From Arachnia propionica (GTDB lineage: Bacteria > Actinomycetota > Actinomycetes > Propionibacteriales > Propionibacteriaceae): a DNA stretch of 64,000 nt. The position numbers and the translations under genes were made by a program. Where the stretch lies: contig NZ_RQYT01000004.1 in assembly GCF_003932785.1 (NCBI RefSeq), positions 94,364-158,363 of the forward strand, given 5' to 3'. Of the stretch, positions 60,072-64,000 are shown one piece after another. Each line of letters starts with the position of its first letter. Position 1 is the stretch's first letter. Below the pieces are notes generated by a model. That model was not told the origin of the DNA. It saw nothing but the letters and a program-made list of their open reading frames with translations, and ran no database searches.

Positions 60072-61100
60072 CTAGCGGGCCAGGATGAGGTGGACGGCGT
60101 CGGCGTGGTCCTGGCTCTTCGTGCGCATCTGGTTGAGGCGGTCGGTGAAGGAGGGGGTGAGGCTGGGGGCGCGGGTGGCGAGGATGTGGATGAGCAGGGG
60201 GTCGGGGGCGTTGTCGAGGAGGGGGCGGGTGTGGTCGGGGTCGAACTGGGCGAGCAGGGCCAGGCAGTAGTCGCGGACCCAGGGATCTGTTGCTGTCGCG
60301 TGATGGGTGCGGAGCTGGTCGGTGTGTTTGGGTCCCAGCTTCGGCAGGCCGCCGATCATCCGGAGGTGGAGATTGCTGTTGCGGTGTGCGGTGCCGTCGG
60401 CCATGGCCTCCTTGAGTCGGCGGAACAGTTCGCGGGGGCCGAGGCTGTAGGTGCGCCACGACGTGCGCACACCGTCGTCGAGGATGCCGTCGAGCCACGC
60501 CTCGTACCAGCTGAGGAAGTCCTCGCCGACGATCTCGGGTGGGCCGTCCGGGAAGTCGTGCTCCCAGTTCGAGGAGATGACCGCGCCTCGTGCCGGGCCG
60601 GAGAGGATGAGGCCGTGGAAGTCACTGCAGCCTCCGCAGGTGAGGTAGAAGACACCGCGATGGACCCTGTCGAGCAGTTTGTCATGGTCCTTCTCAGAGA
60701 GGCCTTTGGTACTGCCGAAGGTGCGTTTCCACTCGTCCTGGGTGAGGGCGCCGATGAGGGCGTCACGCTTCATCAGCTTTCTGCGGCGACCGTGGTCCTT
60801 GTGTTCCAGGGGCATGAGGCCGTAGTCGGGGCCCGCGCCGAAGCCTTCGTGGAAGTAGTGGGGGCGACCACGTCCGCCGTCGCCGACCTCGGTGACGAAG
60901 CGGACGTAGGAGTCGGGGAGCTGGATCTGTTTCCGGGCCTCGTAGCTCCGGACGGTGTCGATGTCGACTGGCGGATGAAGGATGTAGTCGTGGTCGGCAG
61001 CGCCGGAGTAGTCGCGGAAGTGGTCGACGAGGCGGGCGACGGCGAGCTTGTGTCGGATCCGCTCCGTCGGACTGGCTATGTCGTCGAGGGGAAGGGCCAT
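60072..61100 (-). CDS. SMI1/KNR4-like (SUKH) protein, paralogue 2
   Basis: 342 aa, starting MALPLDDIASPTERIRHKLA. The same arrangement as its neighbours: conserved first 40 residues, SUKH-like IQLPDSYVRFVTEVGDGG, a variable middle containing CGGCSDFHGLILSGPARG, and a nearly invariant C-terminus. CACGAT lies 6 nt before the ATG. The frame is intact. Confidence 0.75.
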   Translation of the reverse strand: MALPLDDIASPTERIRHKLAVARLVDHFRDYSGAADHDYILHPPVDIDTVRSYEARKQIQLPDSYVRFVTEVGDGGRGRPHYFHEGFGAGPDYGLMPLEHKDHGRRRKLMKRDALIGALTQDEWKRTFGSTKGLSEKDHDKLLDRVHRGVFYLTCGGCSDFHGLILSGPARGAVISSNWEHDFPDGPPEIVGEDFLSWYEAWLDGILDDGVRTSWRTYSLGPRELFRRLKEAMADGTAHRNSNLHLRMIGGLPKLGPKHTDQLRTHHATATDPWVRDYCLALLAQFDPDHTRPLLDNAPDPLLIHILATRAPSLTPSFTDRLNQMRTKSQDHADAVHLILAR

Positions 61101-61131
61101 GGGCGAATCGTGGCACAGATGCCAGCCGGGA

Positions 61132-62133
61132 TCACGTGTGACGGATGAGGTCGACGGCGTCGGCGAGGTCCTGGCTCTTCGTGTGGATCTGGTTGAGGCG
61201 GTCGGTGAAGGAGGGGATGAGGCTGGGGGCGCGGGTGGCGAGGATGTGGATCAGCAGGGCGTCGCTGGCCTGGTCGAGGAGGGGGCGGGTGGCCTCGGGG
61301 TCGAACTGGGCGAGCAGGGCCAGGCAGTGGTCGCGGACCCGCTCTTCCCCGGCCGTTCGCCGGTACTCCTGCAGCAGGGCGATCTGCTCCGGGCCGCGGC
61401 CGGGGAGGCCGCCGATCAGCTGCAGGTGAAACCGCTTGCGTCGCGCGGCTGTGTCGTCGGCCACACCCGCCTCCAGGTCGTCGAAGAGCTGGCCGGGGCC
61501 GCGGCCGGGGTCCCGCCATGCCCGGGGTACGCCGTCGCCGAGGACATGGTCGAGCCAGGTCTCGTACCAGGCGAGGAAGTCGTCCGCGACGATCTCGGGT
61601 GCGGCATCGAGGAAGTCGCCGTCGCTCATCGCATGGATGACTGACCCGGCCAGGGGACCGCACAGGATGAGACCGTGGAACGCGCCGCAGCCGCCCTCGC
61701 TGACCGGGAGGACGGCATCCTGGATCCGTGCCAGGATGTCCCGGTCCGGGCGGTCGGCCCCATGGAAGACGCTGCGCCACTCGTCGTCGGTCACCTCGCC
61801 CGGCGTGATCGTCTCCTGCCAGCTGTGCTCCTCGTGCTCGAGGGGGATGATGCCGTGGCCGGGGCCGGCACCCAGGCCGTCGTTGGTGTGTCCGGGGTGG
61901 CGAGGTCCCCCGTCGCCCACCTTGGTGACGAAGCGGACATAGGCCTCCGGAAGGGTGATCCGCCGTGTGGTCTCGAACCGCCGAACGGCGTCGAGTCCCA
62001 GGGGCGGATGGAGGACATAGTCGTGGGAGGCGGCCCCGGAGACGTCGCGGAAGTGGTCGACGAGGCGGGCGACGGCGAGCTTGCGTCGGATCCGCTCCGC
62101 CTGGCCGGTGATGTCGTCGAGGGGAAGGGTCAT
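61132..62133 (-). CDS. SMI1/KNR4-like (SUKH) protein, paralogue 3
   Basis: 333 aa, starting MTLPLDDITGQAERIRRKLA. SUKH-like block ITLPEAYVRFVTKVGDGG, a middle with GGCGAFHGLILCGPLAG, and the shared end DALLIHILATRAPS. It lies 21 nt downstream of the acidic-linker gene and 31 nt upstream of paralogue 2, so the genes are probably one unit. Confidence 0.75.
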   Translation of the reverse strand: MTLPLDDITGQAERIRRKLAVARLVDHFRDVSGAASHDYVLHPPLGLDAVRRFETTRRITLPEAYVRFVTKVGDGGPRHPGHTNDGLGAGPGHGIIPLEHEEHSWQETITPGEVTDDEWRSVFHGADRPDRDILARIQDAVLPVSEGGCGAFHGLILCGPLAGSVIHAMSDGDFLDAAPEIVADDFLAWYETWLDHVLGDGVPRAWRDPGRGPGQLFDDLEAGVADDTAARRKRFHLQLIGGLPGRGPEQIALLQEYRRTAGEERVRDHCLALLAQFDPEATRPLLDQASDALLIHILATRAPSLIPSFTDRLNQIHTKSQDLADAVDLIRHT

Positions 62134-62154
62134 GGGAGTGCTGCGGCGTGTGGA

Positions 62155-62862
62155 TCAGACGGTGGGGTCATACGGCTTCGCCTCGCCGAGCGGCATGCCC
62201 GGGCCGAGTTCCGTCCAACGATCGGCGAAGGCCTCGTGCACCTCGTCGAGATCCTCGTCATCCTCCAGGTCTTCGTCATCGTCGTCGAGGTCCTCGTCGT
62301 CGGCCATCTCGTCGGGGTAGTGGTAGGCGACGACCTCGTTGCTGTGCCACCACCGGAACACGAAGTCGGTGAACGAATCCGCCACGCAACACCACGGGGC
62401 CTCGGTGATCCTCTCGTTGTCCACGTCCCGGCCGAGCGGGTACGGGGAGGCGACGACGCGGGAGGTGCCGTCTGGCAGCACGAGCAGCGCCCAGTGCAGC
62501 AGGTCCTGGTGGTCTCGCATCAACGCCAGGAGACGACCGCCCAGCCCCTCACGGAACTCCTGGCCCAGGTCGAACTGCACGAGGCTGAACGTCCGCAGCC
62601 GCGTCCAGAGCCCGCGCTCGAAGAACTCCTGGATGTCCTTCGGGCACTCGGCCAGGGCGGGGGAGGAGAGCTTGCCGGAATCGCAGTTGCCCATGTGTGT
62701 GGGCCACTCGGGACGCTCCGCCAGCCAGTCCCATCCCTCCGGGGTGGGAGTCCCGAGGGAATAGGGATATCCGACGTAGGACGCGACCGTTGCGGCGGCG
62801 TCGACCTCCTCGGGGTTCTGGACGGAGATCCACAGGTCCTGCGTTCGGGTGAAGGTCGTCAT
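62155..62862 (-). CDS. Unknown protein with a strongly acidic segment
   Basis: 235 aa. The main part is unrecognised (DLWISVQNPEEVDAAATVAS, FVFRWWHSNEVVAYHYPDEM). A run of about 20 residues is almost pure Asp/Glu/Leu (DDEDLDDDDEDLEDDED), followed by a short C-terminal helix. TATGGT ends 6 nt before ATG 62862, so it probably heads the transcript of the SMI1-like genes. Confidence 0.6.
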   Translation of the reverse strand: MTTFTRTQDLWISVQNPEEVDAAATVASYVGYPYSLGTPTPEGWDWLAERPEWPTHMGNCDSGKLSSPALAECPKDIQEFFERGLWTRLRTFSLVQFDLGQEFREGLGGRLLALMRDHQDLLHWALLVLPDGTSRVVASPYPLGRDVDNERITEAPWCCVADSFTDFVFRWWHSNEVVAYHYPDEMADDEDLDDDDEDLEDDEDLDEVHEAFADRWTELGPGMPLGEAKPYDPTV

Positions 62863-62977
62863 GCCCTCACCATAGAGGGTGCCCGACTGGGGGACATCCA
62901 CAGCGGTCGTCTCGGTGACGCCCGGCGGAGGACATCCGCGTGACGTTCCCCGTCGGCCAGCGAGCGAGCTGTCTGAT

Positions 62978-63285
62978 CGAGACCTCTGCAAGGGTTCCTG
63001 CGAATCCTCGCTGGGTCTCGATACGGGCCCCTCCACTACATTCCAGGTCCCGGCTCGACCAGCGGGGAGGGAGGGGGCCGTCTCGCTCAGCGGGGGAAGG
63101 GAATCCTCGGCTTGGGAGGGGGAACCGGAGCTCGGGCAGTATGCGCGCCCGGATCGATACTTCTCCGCTGGTCGAGCCGAGGCCGGAGGCCTCGTGTCGA
63201 GACCTCTGCAAGGGTTCCCGCGAATCCTCGCTGGGTCTCGATACGGGTCCCTCCACTACGTTCCGGGGCCCGGCTCGACCAACGG
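62978..63285. repeat. 88-bp direct repeat pair within an intergenic repeat mosaic
   Basis: 62978-63065 and 63198-63285 match without gaps at 82 of 88 bases by eye. Both start CGAGACCTCTGCAAGGG, contain CGCTGGGTCTCGATACGGG and end near GGCTCGACCA. The 503-nt gap from 62863 to 63365 holds these and further partial copies (GCTGGTCGAGCC about 63167, GGTCTCGACC about 63303) and no gene. Confidence 0.7.
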
Positions 63286-63365
63286 GGGAAAGGGGATCTT
63301 CACCAGGTCTCGACCATCGGGCGCACAGCGCCCTCAGTTCGACCAGCGGGGTGGGAAGAGGGTGT

Positions 63366-64000
63366 TCAGCACAGGGAGTAGTGGATCCATTCCCAGGCCT
63401 CGGATTCCAGCGGCCTGGCCTCTGGGGGTTCTGGTGGGTCGAGCCACGGCGGGGGTGGCTCTTCCACCCGCACGACTGGTTCCGGGGTGTGGAGGCGGAT
63501 GGTGCCGCCGGTGGCATGCACCAGATACTCAAAGCCTGCCGGAGACTTCCAGTGGAACCAGCCCGGGGCGGGTTGGGTCAGCACCCAGCCACCGAAGGTC
63601 TTCGCCCGATGCGACCTACGCGCCAGGGGTGCGAGGTTGCCCCACCGGGTCTGTCCGGTCTCGCCGTCGCGGTAGGGGATGGTGTGATCCAGATCACACG
63701 CCCTGGAGGTGCGGGAGGCGTAGGGGAACACATCGACTGGCATCAATGCGGTGACCGCGGCGCGCAACCCGATCGACGGGTCGTGGAGATCCTCGGGTGC
63801 ATGCCGGAGGGGATCAACGATCGGTCGGATGGTGACTTTCGAGTCCTTCAAGAATTCCGGCAGTCGTGTGGTGAGGAAGGCGCCCCACCGTTCGACCTCG
63901 GCCACACCCGAGGAGTCGCTGTCGGGGTTGAGGGCGGGGTCGTCGGCGTTGATGTGGACGAATACCGTGGCCTGGGGCAGCATGTCCTGCCCACCCGCCT
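63366..64000 (-). CDS. DUF222/HNH endonuclease-domain protein, 5' end missing
   Basis: The C-terminal 211 residues are in the window; the frame is open to the right edge. The HNH core reads RACDLDHTIPY, RWGNLAPLARRSHRAKTFGG. Such DUF222-HNH proteins occur in many copies in actinobacterial genomes, often near repeats, with no proven role. The end is Pro/Glu-rich. Confidence 0.88.
   Translation of the reverse strand, partial: AGGQDMLPQATVFVHINADDPALNPDSDSSGVAEVERWGAFLTTRLPEFLKDSKVTIRPIVDPLRHAPEDLHDPSIGLRAAVTALMPVDVFPYASRTSRACDLDHTIPYRDGETGQTRWGNLAPLARRSHRAKTFGGWVLTQPAPGWFHWKSPAGFEYLVHATGGTIRLHTPEPVVRVEEPPPPWLDPPEPPEARPLESEAWEWIHYSLC

Noticed and set aside
1..64000. CRISPR arrays, rRNA genes, prophage genes and riboswitches
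   Set aside because: No regularly spaced repeats, rRNA sequence, phage structural genes or recognisable riboswitch were found on reading both strands.

Overview
The window comes from a high-GC Gram-positive bacterium of the Actinomycetes, most likely a member of the Propionibacteriales. Four things point there: the fhaA-fhaB-pstP-rodA-pbpA growth and division operon, two mycothiol genes, a MeaB-type GTPase, and a Glp/GlpR(SepX) divisome pair beside a 5-formyltetrahydrofolate cyclo-ligase. The genus cannot be settled from sequence alone. Many genes have no Shine-Dalgarno site. Instead a TAnnnT box ends 6-8 nt before the start codon, the pattern of leaderless transcription common in Actinobacteria.

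Layout. 0-5.2 kb: cell-wall growth operon on the minus strand, cut by the left edge inside pbpA. 5.3-6.3 kb: meaB. 6.4-13.3 kb: cell-surface sugar region. A PLP decarboxylase and an ATP-grasp enzyme diverge from a three-gene cassette resembling WbpD/WbpE/WbpB, which builds a UDP-diacetamido uronic acid; then hup and a UDP-glucose dehydrogenase. 13.4-15.4 kb: mycothiol genes mshA and mshB. 15.4-20.3 kb: aldo/keto reductase, cation P-type ATPase and an old-yellow-enzyme reductase. 20.3-23.1 kb: two duplicated secreted proteins of unknown function around a stretch of gene debris. 23.3-30.7 kb: small housekeeping and regulatory genes (hydrolases, Fic protein, DinB-like protein, orphan HTH protein, AbrB-controlled ABC exporter). 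30.7-38.0 kb: epimerase-like protein, methyltransferase, PutA, VOC protein and RNase Z. 38.4-46.9 kb: glutamine-synthetase-family enzyme, lipoprotein, eukaryote-type UDP-glucose pyrophosphorylase, MscL, SAF protein, FmdB zinc ribbon, folate enzyme, Glp and GlpR/SepX.

47-53 kb is the accessory segment. It begins at tRNA-Ala(CGC) with a BsuBI/PstI-type restriction-modification pair and a cytoplasmic trypsin-like protease. An intact 919-bp insertion sequence sits exactly on the protease stop codon, followed by nested wrecks of other insertion sequences. 53.3-64 kb holds a four-gene unit of three WD40 proteins and a coupled unknown protein, an OmdA-family protein, three tandem SMI1/KNR4-like paralogues interrupted by a glycosyltransferase, an acidic-linker protein, and the 3' end of a DUF222/HNH gene that runs off the right edge. 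Intergenic spaces here carry a dispersed repeat family.

Best leads: two divergent promoters with identical geometry, in which one 7-bp palindromic -10 box apparently serves leaderless genes on both strands; the Glp protein, which has lost the MoeA catalytic residues and sits beside its predicted membrane receptor; the sugar cassette divergent from a decarboxylase/ATP-grasp pair; the RM-protease cluster; and the WD40 and SMI1/KNR4 clusters. None was confirmed by a database search.
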